Shown: positions 13,268 through 25,340 of the stretch, in pieces
Layout of the letters: the number at the start of each line of letters is the position of its first letter
Position numbering within the stretch: the stretch's first letter is position 1
Assembly (NCBI RefSeq): GCF_014529535.1
Contig: NC_050737.1
Span: forward strand, 310,001 to 374,000
Reading direction: 5' to 3'
DNA length: 64,000 bases
Source: Bradysia coprophila
Taxonomy: Eukaryota; Arthropoda; Insecta; Diptera; Sciaridae
Position numbers and translations under genes: made by a program
Notes under the pieces: generated by a model
Seen by the model: only the letters and a program-made list of their open reading frames with translations
The model's database searches: none
What the model was told of the DNA's origin: nothing

Positions 13268-13516
13268 TTGAATTTATTGATTGAAGATTCGTTAATTTCG
13301 GAAGATGTTGCCAATGACTACTTGGCGAATGTAAAAAAGGGAGCATTTGAACACCTTTACGATCCTAACTGCAATGAAACGCAGATCTATGTAATTAAAT
13401 GGACAAATCGTAATTTGAGTACGGGAGATAATGTGGAACTAGTTCAGGAACAGTGGTCATTCATTCCACTCACTTTACCCGAAGGTTCAAACAAAAAGAT
13501 CAATTGTATGAATTAG
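13268..13516 (+). CDS. Unrecognised coding-like ORF, 82 aa
   Basis: I do not recognise the family. From about residue 8 the composition is balanced and protein-like, with many Asp, Glu, Asn and aromatics (for example IYVIKWTNRN and VQEQWSFIPL), unlike the Phe/Ile/Lys-rich chance ORFs around it. It could be a last exon, a small gene, or a fragment of an old mobile element. The first codon read as Met lies inside a longer open stretch and is not a secure start. No partner exon was found nearby. It is listed as a candidate only. Confidence 0.3.
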   Translation: MNLLIEDSLISEDVANDYLANVKKGAFEHLYDPNCNETQIYVIKWTNRNLSTGDNVELVQEQWSFIPLTLPEGSNKKINCMN

Positions 13517-13519
13517 GTT

Positions 13520-16420
13520 ATGGTTGATCTGAGGAAAACTAATAGCGGCTATGTGGTGAGGAGTTAAGCATCGCAAGATATGACGTTTCTTATATTCCCC
13601 ATACTAAATACATTGAAATCACGGCATTTTGTTCCAATTTCTTTGAATTGCTGTCATTTCTATCAATCTAATGTAATTGCCGATGTAATTAATTTGTTGA
13701 ATTTAACTTCAGTGACAACCTTATTATATACACATTTCGTTCCTTGATCAGATCATCTCCTCTCTATAATATGTGAGTGATGTATATCGCAATGCGATAT
13801 TATCGCATGTAATATACGTAGCTCCGTACCACGTTAATAAGTGAGTTTTAAGCAATTCAAATCAATTCAACAAATTTCTAGCTGTGTGCAGTCTGCGTTC
13901 ATCGTGAATGTACGTACATACAACGAATAAATTGAATTTTGTTCTAGCCTCTACGAAAATCAATTAAATTCTTAATTGTTTATGGCTTCCGCGACTTGTA
14001 ACACATTTATAGGGTGGATTGGAACTTCCTTTTTGTTTTGTACCGCCGGTTCTGTCACATTTTTTTTAAACAATTGCTTTCCTGTTTCGTAATTTTGGGG
14101 AGACAAATTTTTTTCCAGACCCCTCCCGTTCGAGAACTCGAAAAAATTTAAAAATCACTCCTCCTAACCTACATATGGCTCAGTATAGCTGTATAGAGTT
14201 ATATATATAGATGTCCATAAATGAGATGCCCGAAACACACCTAAGACATAACCAATCACTTCCATCGTGACAGCACCTCTCTAAGTATTATTTTTACAGA
14301 GTTATTACATTTTTACTAAAATCCAATATGGCGGCTGGCGGCCATTTTGTTAGGCAGCTGAAAATATTACTATCGTGTTACAGTGGTCATAACCTTTTAA
14401 ATAAATCTGTGACAATTTTTTTTCTTGATAGGTATGGTCAGTAGCTTTTATTCTATGTGCTTATCACCTTTGATGTCATACTGCCGCAGAACCTTGACCA
14501 GCTGATGATCTCGCGTTTTTTATTTGGGATTCACCTTCTATAAGTTTTTGTTACTTTCTTTGGTTTGGTCTCGTCTTCTCACATGCGTTTCAAATTAAGT
14601 TGTTTCGGACATCTAATTGTAAAAATAAAATTGGTCCATGGAATCGACTGAAACAGACCTTAAAATTCTACATCTGACTTCGAAAGATTTTCCGTTCACA
14701 AAATGTTAATACCAAAATTTTCAAAATATGAAACACAATTCGTAAAAGGAAGCTGGGCTTTTATTTTGTTATATTGTTGTATAGTTTCATAGGACGCTTC
14801 TAGTGGTGACACCTCACACGATAATAAATTCGGCTCGTGTACCTGGAGAAATGTTGGTAAGAAAAGTGCAAGTTTTCGGTTTTTGATCACCTTTCACCAG
14901 TCACAAAAGCTTCGAAGAATTTTTTTGAGAGTGGTTTTGGCTTCTAGGGTCGAAGACCTTTCTAGGTACCTATAAAAAGTTCCACTAGAAAACATGCCCG
15001 ATTTCGATAGGCTGTTTTTCAAAAGAATCCCTCTAAGGAAAATTTGTGGAATTTTCTTATCGCGATTCTCTGTACTTAGCTCAACATTTTTCTCGATGAA
15101 GATGTGAATGTCCCCCAATTAATTATTCCTTTCCTTTTATACGTTTTTATAGAAATTTGTTTCATGTCACTCCTCCATTAATTTTTTTTCGTTCGTTTCA
15201 TATGTCTACTTTTTCTCCTCACTATTTCTCTACTTTTCTCTCTCTTTCTCTCGCTCTTAATTCAGTAAATAAATTATGTGTTGGCGTCACCTAAAATGGT
15301 AAGTTACTGTCATCAAAATTCATTTCTAAAATATGTAAATCTTTGTTTTTCTATTTAAAATTCGAGTAACCGTACATTACCATTAAAATGTATCAGTGAC
15401 GAACTAGGTGAAATTTTCGTTTGAATGCTCATATTTTTGAGCGTAACAATTTCCGGAAAACTGTTTATCCTTTCGCGTACATCAAGCATCGATAGTATAA
15501 TTATCCCATTCCTTTCTTCTTTTTCTTTTGAGCTAAATATTCTCACATTACCTGATAGAGTTCAGCGCTTGTTGCTGTCGATAACAGATTATAATACGCC
15601 TTCTAAAGGTGCATAGCCAATTCGGGACTGAAATAGTAACACGATATGCGAATTGGGAACTAGTTCAGATAGTGTCTTTTATATACCCACGCCTACGTGT
15701 CTGCAAAGTTTTCAGTCAAGGAAATTATTTTATTTTAATTTGCTGATCCTACAGCATTGTCAGAGTCATTACTTGGGTATGTCGCGTCGTACCTTAACTC
15801 TTCTTTGATGTTGCATACACACAATAAATTTCTGGTCATTATTTATAAAATTATGATTAGAGTTATCGATCTCAGAGTTCCACGTCTACCACAACTTCAT
15901 TTTATATTTTACAATGGCGTTTGTGGTTGACTGTTTTATGTTTTAAATGAGCAGAGTTTCGGTTCAATTGTTTTCAACATCTGGTTTTTAATTTAAAATT
16001 AAATAAAAAGCAAACTGATAGACGAGTTAAATTTGCCAGGTATTCTGAGGCCCCCAGGGTCGGGGGTTGTTAATACTAACAGATAAATATTTGTTGCTCT
16101 TTTTAATGTAAATATTTGCAGTTCGACCTTAAATGTTTTCAATGTGCTGTTTGATATGCGTAAAATGAAAATAAAATTTTATTCATCCAGTTAAAGGTGA
16201 ACATTTTACAAGAAAAGACAGAGTTTGGTTAGTTGTTTGGGTTTATCGTGAGGCGTTTGAGGCGTTTAGCTATCTTTATATAATGCAAACTACTCGTCGT
16301 TATCAATCATTGGGGACTACATAGCAAAGACTATTTTTTGGGCATTTTCTTGAATTTTCACATATTCTCCTTAATTTTCAAAATTCATATTTTTCAGCTG
16401 GGTTTTTTTTAGTGTAAATG
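13520..16420. other. Gene-free stretch
   Basis: No supported gene. There is a CT-rich patch near 15211-15256. The ORFs here are short and unremarkable. Confidence 0.45.
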
Positions 16421-16431
16421 TCACATTATAC

Positions 16432-16641
16432 CATGGTTCTGAAAGAACAGGTTAAGACACATCTGAGTTGATCACGAAGGCGGTAACACACAAATTTTGA
16501 CAAATAGATGCTTTTTATTGAACAGACTCATTACAGATTGACATTTCAAACAATCTGTAATGAGTGTGTTCAACAAAATGTGTCAAAATGTGTGTGTCAC
16601 CCGCCTTCGTCGGTGCCTTAACCTGTTCTTTCAGAACCTTG
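16432..16641. mobile_element. Hairpin MITE, 210 bp, with 8-bp target duplication
   Basis: Terminal inverted repeats CAxGGTTCTGAAAGAACAGG and its reverse complement. Flanking 8-bp duplication CATTATAC at 16424-16431 and 16642-16649. Inner arms also pair (GAAGGCGG with CCGCCTTC, CAGATTG with CAATCTG). One terminus of the same family recurs at about 37680-37698. An 8-bp duplication fits hAT-type or P-type transposases. Confidence 0.88.
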
Positions 16642-16890
16642 CATTATACATCCCTTTCCCAAGCACAGATGGTTTCATGCCGACAGCAAACACTCAGATT
16701 ATAATTTTAATAAAGTAAAGGATTTTATAGCCTGACCGCATACAAAAAGGGACCGTTTACAAAACTACAAAACTATCTACCCTCCGCGAAAATGATCCAT
16801 TTCCCAGGGACAGGCAATAAACCAGAAAATAAAATTTCAACAAGGGACGATTTAACGCTGCGTTAATTAGATTGGACTTTGGTCATGCTA

Positions 16891-17273
16891 TGGCAGAGCA
16901 AAACCAGGCAGTAGTCGAGGGGTCCCGCACTCTTCAAGATTTATCAGATTTATTGAAATTTATTGGGATTTATTGAGATTTATAGGGATTTATTTTGGGA
17001 TTTACTCGGATATGGAAGATTTTTTGATTCCCTAGGGAACAGTGGCCGCCATTTTAGGCTTCGACTAAACCATAAATCCCAAAAAATCGCAAAAATTTGC
17101 TACTTCGAAAACTAGTCGGTGACCCCTCGGCAGTAGTGCTTCATTTGACTAAGAACAATAATAAAATAATAATAAAATCTATTGGACTTCTGTCAGTGTT
17201 CATTTGAGTTCATTTTCATACAGTTTTTTGTCACTCAAAAAATGAACAGCTCCTGCTTGGTTTTACTCAGCCG
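16891..17273. mobile_element. MITE of the CGGCAGAGTAAA family, split by a nested element
   Basis: Ends are GGCAGAGCAAAACCAGGCAG and TTGGTTTTACTCAGCCG, matching the cleaner copy at 24823-25004 and the partial ones in the palindrome arms. Removing the nested 16916-17129 element and one target copy leaves about 160 bp, close to the 182 bp of the 24.8-kb copy. Confidence 0.75.
16916..17129. mobile_element. Nested MITE, 214 bp, with 8-bp target duplication
   Basis: Terminal inverted repeats CGAGGGGTC and GACCCCTCG. The target duplication GCAGTAGT is perfect at 16908-16915 and 17130-17137. The interior has a degenerate GATTTATT run (16938-17006). It sits inside an older MITE, so it inserted later. 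The 8-bp duplication suggests a hAT-like source. Confidence 0.88.
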
Positions 17274-17299
17274 TGGTCATACCCACTATGTTCACGCGA

Positions 17300-20200
17300 G
17301 GGCATGCTCTTCAATTTTGAATTTTCAGCGAACTTACGGTTATTTTTCAAATCGTGTGGGAGCTCTGAATAATAACGTAGACATTAACCAAAATTCATCG
17401 GTTCTACCCCCCATAGATGATAAATACACTCCTTCACTTGCCATTACAATACAATATCGCTCTAAAAAAATAAATAAATAAAAAATCAACACAATAATGG
17501 AACATTTTCTAAAATTACGATATGCAAATATTTATGTTAGCTATTACTTCTGATTCCCTTCATCCACGAAACAAAAGCGACAGCATTTTATATTATATAT
17601 TATTATCAGACCTTTGACACAGATAGAGAGAGAGAGAGAACACCGAAAAAAATATGACATTACATTTTAATATCATTGACAAAATATGTAATAAATTCTC
17701 TCGGGTGTATATTAGTTATTTATGCAAAAAGAATGTGTTGCATACAAGGTTTTATGCAATTCCGGGACGGAATGAACTGTTTCTATGCCAAAACACGGAA
17801 ACATATGACACAAAAACCATATTGCCTGGCCACTGTTCAAAATCAGTAAGCATCTGCCATGTCTCAACAGGCAGTGACAAAAATATTCACGATGTAAGGA
17901 GACTAGTCTTTACTTTATACTAGAATGGCGGACATGTTACCTGACTTTGTTGTTGTTAACATTTGCAATAAAGTCTCAGGATTGCGACACTGGCCTATGT
18001 GAGAGAGGTTTTGTTGGGTATTTCAATGAACGTCCCACATAGAGTCAATAAAATGTTCTGTCGTTAATAAACATGTTCACGATTGCTGGCTCAAGAAAAA
18101 TCAATTAATGTCTTATAAAACATAGTTTAGTCTAAATACATTAGAGTTTCTACTCTCAGCATTTTAGAGTGCGAAAAAATTTATCGCTCTAGCGCGATAA
18201 AGTTTTTTTTCGCACTCTACAACTACGTGCAATAATCTAATTCATTACGTTATTAAAAACAGGCAAGAAACAGTTCAATTCCGTCCCGTAGTTACATAAA
18301 CGCACATTATACGATGCTAACCTTAATTTACGATTTTTACGCCACTTTATAAATAGCGGTAAAATGTGAATTAGGATTCGGTAAAAAAATATATCCCGAT
18401 GAACTGGGACAATTGGAAAGGGTAATTCAGTTTAGTGTGTGTGGTAAAATAGGTGAGTGATGTGGAAAATAATTTGTTTCGTTGGCTGTAATTTCCTCCG
18501 ACTGTGATTTTTTTTATTTTATTTTATGTGAAATAGCTGGACATCAAACCCTTTTTCGATTTTATAGCAATTTTATGTGTGGCTTCCAATTTTTTTTCCT
18601 CTTCGCAGTATATATGTATTGAAAAACAAGGATGATGACGATGAATCTGCTTACACAAATTTTTTTTATGAAAAGTAAGAAGTTGCAAAATTGGGCTTTC
18701 ACAATAATAAATATTTCCGAAGAAAAGACGAAACCCCTTCATAATAAATTCATAGCACGCGCCTATGCTTCTCGGAAAAATTGAATTTATTTAACGAAAA
18801 AAAAGAAAATACATCGAAGTCGAAGACATTACCAATAAAAAAGCAAACAAAGTGCCTACGAAACATAAACACGGCATATTAAAAAATTCCAATCATATAA
18901 ATTACGTTTTTGCTACGAAAATAATTGTTATCTGAACCGTAAAATATTTATATTTTCTTTAACTTTTGCCTCCTCTCCTCTATAGTATATATACACACCA
19001 AAAAGAGATGAATTTAAAAATAAAAATGTTAATCTAATCCGTACAGAAAATGGAAAATTTGCATATTACTTTTCATAAACTTTTTCCTTTTTTTCATAAT
19101 GAGACCGTTCCAACAAGTTGAAAATGAATTGAAACTTTGTGTAATTCAATTTACTCTGTCATTTCTCTACATAATGCGTGTATCTTATATATATTTAAAG
19201 TGGGCATAAATTCTATGTATTGGATGTGTACGTTTCTCTGATTGAAAATAAATGTTTGAGTAAGTCATGCAAAATTAATTACAAAAGCGTTCATATCAAA
19301 TTGATTATCGATTGGGCTTAACAGGATGGATCAATTTTAACATCTAGTTTTACTTTGGAGCTTGTAATTTGCCATATTTTTCTAAATCTACCCGAATTTT
19401 CCTTAATTTTTCCGAATTTTCCTTCATTTTTCCGAATTTCTCTTATAAAATTGTTGGAAAATTAGTGAAATTTATGAATGAAAATCTAGGAAAATTCAAT
19501 AAACTTGTTTTCCCGAAAACAATCCAGGCTTTTTTGAATTCCGTCAATTTTTGTCTACCTACCACACAACTGAAACTACGAATTTTCTTTCTACTGTGAA
19601 TATGACAGGGTGCTGCTGCTCCCATACTATTCAAAATAATCGATAAAATTGAAGCCTCCATCCAGTCCACTTACGCCGTTTAGCTCTTCGCTTACTTGAC
19701 ACTTTGTATAAATAATAAAAACTTCAAATTACGTCTCTTTTCTATAGGTTTGTTTCAAGGTCATTTCGAAATGTCAAATTTCATCCACAGAAGGCCTCAA
19801 CTTAACCTCAACTTTTAGGTTGACGAAAATTTTAACGAAAAATTCACAAAGCAAGTTGTTGACGTTTAGGTTAACCTGGTTCAGGTATGTGGATGAAATC
19901 GTCGTCGTCTTGTTGTCAAAGTTCGGATTTACAGTTATTGGGAACAAACCTATAAAAAGGGCTGGATTTGCAAGTTATTAAAATCGATCCGCCCTATTTT
20001 AATTAAATAATTTTTTTTTTAAGAATTCCTTTAAGGTGTCACGACGGAAATTCCTTCCGTTTAATTGCTTTCTTTTATTAAGCATGCAGCACAGCACATA
20101 TCCATCTAAACGTAAATAAGTCGTTCATCTGATATTTCTTTGCAATTTTACAGCTCCCTCGTCATTTTTCCCAATCATTTTAATATTTTGCCGTCAGCTA

Positions 20201-20740
20201 GTGTCCAGCTAGCACACATATTTCAAAGATCAATGATGAAAATGATAGTTCGGCAAAAGGTTTATTTCAATTAGAAAAGTTTTGGGATTTGGGGATTTCA
20301 TTCGAAAATTACCTGACAGGATTTGATGAATAGAAGTTTTGATTTTGATTGAATTCGGAGAATTCTATCAGGAACGCGGTATAGACAGACTAATACAAGA
20401 TATATCGTGTATTTACGGAAATTTATGGAAAACGTCCGTATCAGTACAATATAACAATTATACTGAGATTAGACTTGGGTTTAATGGTTTGATGATTAGA
20501 TTGTCTCTCAATATCAAAAGATAGCGAAATCGAACAATTCTTTTTGGTAATTTGATTGATTGATCGAATGCGACCGTATTCCTATCATTTAAGTTGGGTA
20601 AAAGGTAGCATGGATGATGATATAGTTTTCTGTTGCGTTTCTCCATAAAGTGGACGTCATTTACGGATAACCCCTTACAGTCTTTTACAGGCAATAGCAA
20701 GATCAGTCTGGACCGCTGGCTTTACATGACTTCCGAACAA
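17300..20740. other. Gene-free stretch with small repeats
   Basis: No gene supported. It holds a GA microsatellite (17625-17639), the hairpin at 18165-18219, and degenerate TTTTCCGAATTTTCC repeats at 19375-19445 with partly complementary sequence just downstream. 19760-19905 has loose inverted similarity (TTTCATCCACA with TGTGGATGAAA). Confidence 0.5.
18165..18219. repeat. Short hairpin, 55 bp
   Basis: TAGAGTGCGAAAAAA pairs with TTTTTTCGCACTCTA, and TTATCGC pairs with GCGATAA inside, around TCTAGC. It may be a tiny MITE or a structured site. No function can be inferred. Confidence 0.7.
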
Positions 20741-20751
20741 CGCCTCAAAAT

Positions 20752-21591
20752 TAGAGGTGTGCGCCGGTCAGCGCAAAACAATATTTGACCGGCGGCGGCG
20801 GCGCATTTCGGCGCCAAAAACGGCGCTATATAGCGAATTGCAAGTATTTTTCGGAAAAGTTTTTTCCATTCACTCTAGATTTATAGTATTTCATTTGAAG
20901 ACAAGTGCTGAGTATTCAATTTCTAGTTTTAACAAAAGCTGTCCAAGACATTCTCAATGAAACTAATATCTCAGGAGCCCTTTTTTTAAATCATTTTGTT
21001 GTCATCAAAATTCCACTAATTTCAAGTTCTCAAAATGCATACCGTACATAAAGCATCCGAGAAGTCTAGATTTTCCAATCAGCTACATACCAGCCGAAAC
21101 TCAAACTTATTTTGGCAGATTTTTCGAAACCTGCACTAGTTTCAAGCTTTTCCATGGTCAAGCAAGAAGAAAATTGAAAAATGTGACAGTAAAATTTGAG
21201 CCACTGTAAAACCACTTGCTGACGTTATTGGTTGTTGATATAGAACTACCAAAATAATATTTTCTCTTTTTATCAACGAAGGAGTTTACGTTTCACACGA
21301 GTCTATTTTTCACAAGATACTTACTCAATTTTTTTTATTCAAAATTCTGTTGTTTTTTGATTAAATTTTTTTTTCTCGTATTTGGTGAAACGAATTCATT
21401 CCTAATTACCTCTACTTTGCGCCGAAAAATGAAGAAAAAATAAACCGGCGGCGCAGCGGCGGCGCAGTGTTTTGTCTTTAACGGCGGCGGCGCGATAAGC
21501 TGAACGACTTAAAATATCGACCGGCGGCGGCTGACTTTTTAGTGACATTTTCGGCGGCGATCGGCGTTACTGGCGCCGGCGCTCACCTCTA
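20752..21591. mobile_element. Non-autonomous hAT-like element, 840 bp
   Basis: Perfect 8-bp target duplication CTCAAAAT at 20744-20751 and 21592-21599. Terminal inverted repeats are TAGAGGTGxGCGCCGG and its complement. Both ends are GC-rich with CGGCGG runs, while the interior is AT-rich. No transposase ORF is present. The 8-bp duplication and TAGAGGTG ends fit the hAT superfamily. Confidence 0.9.
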
Positions 21592-21754
21592 CTCAAAATA
21601 TGCAAAAACTGTATGTATTAATATATCGCCTCAATGTAGGCTAGACATATTTACATAAATTCGTCATATATGAGTTACGGCATACGAGTCATTCAGTGTG
21701 TACATTGTCGCAACACACCAAAATAACCAAAATATAAAGCCACACACAATTTTT

Positions 21755-21813
21755 GTCGGGAATCGAACCCAAAACATTATTGTGGAAGCCTAGTATCATT
21801 GAGCAACTGAGAC
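21755..21813 (-). repeat. tRNA-like (SINE-type) sequence
   Basis: The reverse strand reads GTCTCAGTTGCTCAATG (A-box-like) and, about 30 bases on, GGGTTCGATTCC (B box). No proper acceptor stem forms. It is related to the sequences at 50.4, 50.9 and 53.5 kb, so it is a repeat and not a working tRNA gene. Confidence 0.6.
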
Positions 21814-22749
21814 ATCCCAACCCCAATGTCGTGTCACAATTGGCGCCTGGGCGAGCGTAATCCTTATCTGAAATGCCCGATAAAGTTTTCAAAATTTTTA
21901 CTGACAACTGTACAAGAAAAGAACGAAATTCTGCGTGAAATTAATTGATGCGTGCCGAAGACGAGTTGTCGATACACAAAAAGCAATTACACTCATTTAT
22001 CCTCTTTTATTCAAGAATGGGAGATAATGTCTTACCGTTGTGAATAAAATTAAACTTTATCTTCAGGATAGATGTGATGAAGCTTAGTTTACCACACCGA
22101 GATACAATGTACATAAACAGTTCTATGTACCGAGTGTACTAAAACTTTGCTGACTCTAAAATTCAATCGTGTGGTCGTTCGGTTTAAAATATTTCTAAAG
22201 CGTAATTGGAGCACATTTTAATTGTAATTGAAAAATATCGTTTCAGATGTGCATCGAAAATACGAATAAAAAACAAAGACCCAGTTAGATAATTAAGTTC
22301 ACACATTACTAAGAAGGTACAAAGTAGCGGCTTTGTGTTTCACCAAACAATGTTTAAAATTGCCTAATTGCCGGAAATTTGGTTATTGTGTTGGTAGGTG
22401 TTGAAAAGGTTTTCAAAACTTTATATTCACTGGTAGGACGATGATGTATACAACAAGCTAGAATGTTGTGTGGCGATTTTTGCTTCGGAAAAGTTCAATA
22501 TGTATGTTGTTGGTATTATTAAAGGCAACAAACTGGATGGAGTTTGTGTGTGTTAGCAAAATCTAATTGGTCAATTAATTTCACGTATGAAGTTTGCCTT
22601 CTAATAAATCAAAATTGAACTTTCAAATGTCAAAGATACTGGCTGGTACGACTTGGACGTTTGAATGAATGAATGACTAATTATTGCGGCTATGATGGAT
22701 TTCTGAATTTGTATCTAACAAGAAAGTCTCGCCCTAATAAACACAGACG

Positions 22750-22869
22750 GTAAACATAACAGTTTTACTATCTGATCTATTACTTCATTTGATCAAAGAT
22801 TTTCATAGATTGATTTCAGAAATCTTTTACTTCATTTGTTTTGAACAGGCTTAAATAAGTCAGAGTTTG
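22750..22869 (+). repeat. Repeat family D, truncated copy at the palindrome edge
   Basis: Matches 9.44 and 25.14 kb (AGATTGATTTCAGAAATCTT, TTTACTTCATTTGTTTTGAA). It stops where the left palindrome arm begins. Confidence 0.65.
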
Positions 22870-23427
22870 TTCACAAAATATAATAAAGCTACTAGATCAT
22901 TCAGGTCCCTAGTCACATAAAGCGCTACTGTCTGGTTTTACTATGTCATGTATTTTTATGAATTTTTAATTTGTAGGACAAAGTCGGGCAGGACCAGTCG
23001 GGGTTTTTTCTTCTGACAAATGGGTTTTCAAAATTAGGTCGGCTTGAACTTCGAAAAAAATATTTTCGGCAAACTAGGCCGGATCGTGATTTCAAAAAAT
23101 ATGGCTAGCACACCTCTAAATAACACAGAGCAAATGGTTGGAAACTTTACTCACTCAATCACAGTGTCAACGTTTCGATCACGACGAGTAAAGTTTATTT
23201 TACTCTACCGTGTTTCGATATGTTTTCTATATTTCTCTCAGTTTATCCGACTATGGAAACAAACGAACGGAGGAACGAACGAATTTGATTGTTTCTTGAT
23301 GCATATGGATTGGTCTAAGTTTTTCTATGAATAAAATGGTATAAATTTTCGACTTTCAGCTCGGATTTATTACTTTACTTTTGAAGAAATAATAGTACAT
23401 TAAGGTACCGGTGAAGATACCGAGAAT

Positions 23428-23500
23428 TAATACTCTTCTGTATATTACACAAACACGAGTGTAAAGAGTGTACGTGTAATAATACAGAAGAGTATTCGTT
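23428..23500. repeat. Hairpin inside the left palindrome arm
   Basis: AATACTCTTCTGTAT-ATTACAC pairs with GTGTAATAATACAGAAGAGT. It is mirrored in the right arm at about 26750-26822. Confidence 0.7.
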
Positions 23501-23537
23501 TGTGGTATATGCACTGGTATCTTATTAGTATATTACT

Positions 23538-23715
23538 TCCGAGGTTCCAAGTTGTGTATTTGATAAGTGGGGTGTTACAGCCCGACCCGAAGGGGAGGGC
23601 TGTATTCCCCACTTGTCAAATAACAACTTGGAACCTCGTAAGTACAATGCTTTACGTGATTAGGCAATGTAAATGAAAATGAAACATGCCGTAACACGTA
23701 AAATGTTTTATTGTA
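23538..23715. mobile_element. Hairpin MITE inside the left palindrome arm
   Basis: CGAGGTTCCAAGTTG pairs with CAACTTGGAACCTCG around a CCCGACCCGAAGGGG core. It continues into ACGTGATTAGGCAATGTAAA and GAAACATGCCGTAACACGT. It is mirrored at about 26535-26712 in the right arm and is related to 10.03 kb. Confidence 0.75.
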
Positions 23716-24668
23716 TTGGCGCAAACGATCAACTTATCGACATATTAATGTAGAACATATTTACCTAGATAAATAATAATGACGTCATATCAATGGAATA
23801 ATTGAGAGAAATAATGTTTGGTATAATACTCCGAAAAACAGTGTTTAATGTCGATATATACACGCCAATGCAATAATAATAAATTATTTTCCTACCGTAA
23901 CCAATATTGCAATATTAAAAGATAAGGACAAAATAAAAGCGGTGAATGCAATAAGAATTCACCTGGCTTTTGGTGTATTACATTTCCGCGCATTTGGACT
24001 TTAATAACGGCAAAACGAAACAATAGAAAAGTAGTTTTAAAGCTCAAAACTTTTCGTTGATTTTCTTTGTCTTTTGTTATTGTCATAATTGAAAATATAG
24101 CTGACAAATAGCGACTTGCGGTTGATGTTATATTTTTATGCAAATATTGCAATTGACGTTAAGTTGAAATTTGGTTCGCTATTCCTTTGCTGATTGACAC
24201 TATTTAAATTTGCTTTTTTGTCATAACGGCATTGCCCATGGAAATGGAAACGTTTTAGATGCAATATATCAACAACGACGTCAAAAATGAGCGATATTGG
24301 CTGGTGTCGTTTTATAGACCATGTGAAATAGCAGTAAATTTTTCTCTTGTCATCTACCGCAAGTTATGCCATCTGATTAGCTCATGATCTCTGGCATAGG
24401 AATTGTTTGATTATCTTGTTTTTTTATTACTCTTAAGTATGGTTTCCACTCAACAAAAAGTGCTTCATGAGAGAACAAGCTGTCAAGTAAACAAAGAAAA
24501 AAAAATCAATTTTTTCTCTTACACGAAATACTTTTTTGGTAAGTGGAAATCAAGCCTTAATCTCAAAAAAATAGTTTCAATTAACGAAATAAAAGATTTA
24601 TTATCAATCACTACTTTAAGCAAACGAAGTGACTTAATGACGATACGCTTAACGTTTATACAATTCTG

Positions 24669-25121
24669 AAAAGATTTCTATGTGCCGAGTAAGCACAAGC
24701 TCAAGCTGAATAAGACCAGTTGTTGTACAAACAAAACACTTTGTGTTGTAAACAATTCAAAGACAACGCCTGCACACAGTGAATTTCTACGTTAATGTCA
24801 AAAATATGGAAAAGTCACACCACGGCAGAGTAAAGTTTGCCAGGCAGTAGCGCTTGATTTAACTTGGGGCCTGAATAATCTGGTAACCCTATCTTTTTTG
24901 CGAATAAAATTTTTCAATTTATGTCAGTGCTCATCAGTGCATTAGGTCCCTTACTTGACGTTCCAAAAATGAACTGCTATTGCCTGGTTTATTTTACTCT
25001 GCCGTTATCACACGTATGATTGATGTAAACACATTGTTAAGAATGTGTTTTGATTGTTTATCATACAAGAAGGGTGAGTGAGTAGATCAGCTGGTGTTTA
25101 TTCGGCACATAGAAATCTTTT
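24669..25121. mobile_element. Inverted-repeat element in the palindrome spacer, 453 bp
   Basis: Perfect 20-bp terminal inverted repeat AAAAGATTTCTATGTGCCGA and its complement. It contains the smaller MITE at 24823-25004. No target duplication is clear. Confidence 0.8.
24823..25004. mobile_element. MITE of the CGGCAGAGTAAA family, 182 bp
   Basis: Ends are CGGCAGAGTAAA and TTTACTCTGCCG. Subterminal GCCAGGCAGTAGCGCTT and GAACTGCTATTGCCTGG also pair. It is related to 16.89, 22.87-22.94 and 27.31-27.48 kb. Confidence 0.8.
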
Positions 25122-25139
25122 AACCTGTCACAGACGACA

Positions 25140-25340
25140 AGCATATTAACAGTTTTACTGTTCAAACTATTACTAATGAAGTCTTCATTTCATCGAAGAT
25201 TTACATAGATTGACTTTCAGAAATCTTTTACTTCATTTGTTTTGAACATGCTTTTTGCTATATAAGACCTCATCAGTCAGAGCTTGTCATTTTTTATCGC
25301 TGTCGTTGTCGATGACAGATGACAGCCGTCTGTAACAAGT
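25140..25340 (+). repeat. Repeat family D, fullest copy
   Basis: Contains ACAGTTTTACT, TCAGAAATCTTTTACTTCAT, TTTTGAACATGCTTTTTGCT and GATGACAGATGACAGCCGTC. The copies at 9.44 and 22.75 kb share these blocks in the same order. Confidence 0.65.

Larger units (their letters stand above)
22870..24142 (+). repeat. Left arm of a 4.5-kb palindrome (1273 bp)
   Basis: Reverse complement of 26108-27380. The arm ends are symmetric to the base (start and end sums both 50250), so there is no net indel. Only a few substitutions were seen (for example near 22899, 22963 and 23987). The arm contains hairpin MITEs and identical ORF pairs, such as the 96-codon one at 23044-23334, which have no recognisable motif. 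Confidence 0.93.

Noticed and set aside
23044..23334. 96-codon ORF present twice in the palindrome
   Set aside because: The duplication is explained by the palindrome, not by selection on a protein. It has no motif and overlaps MITE-like sequence.
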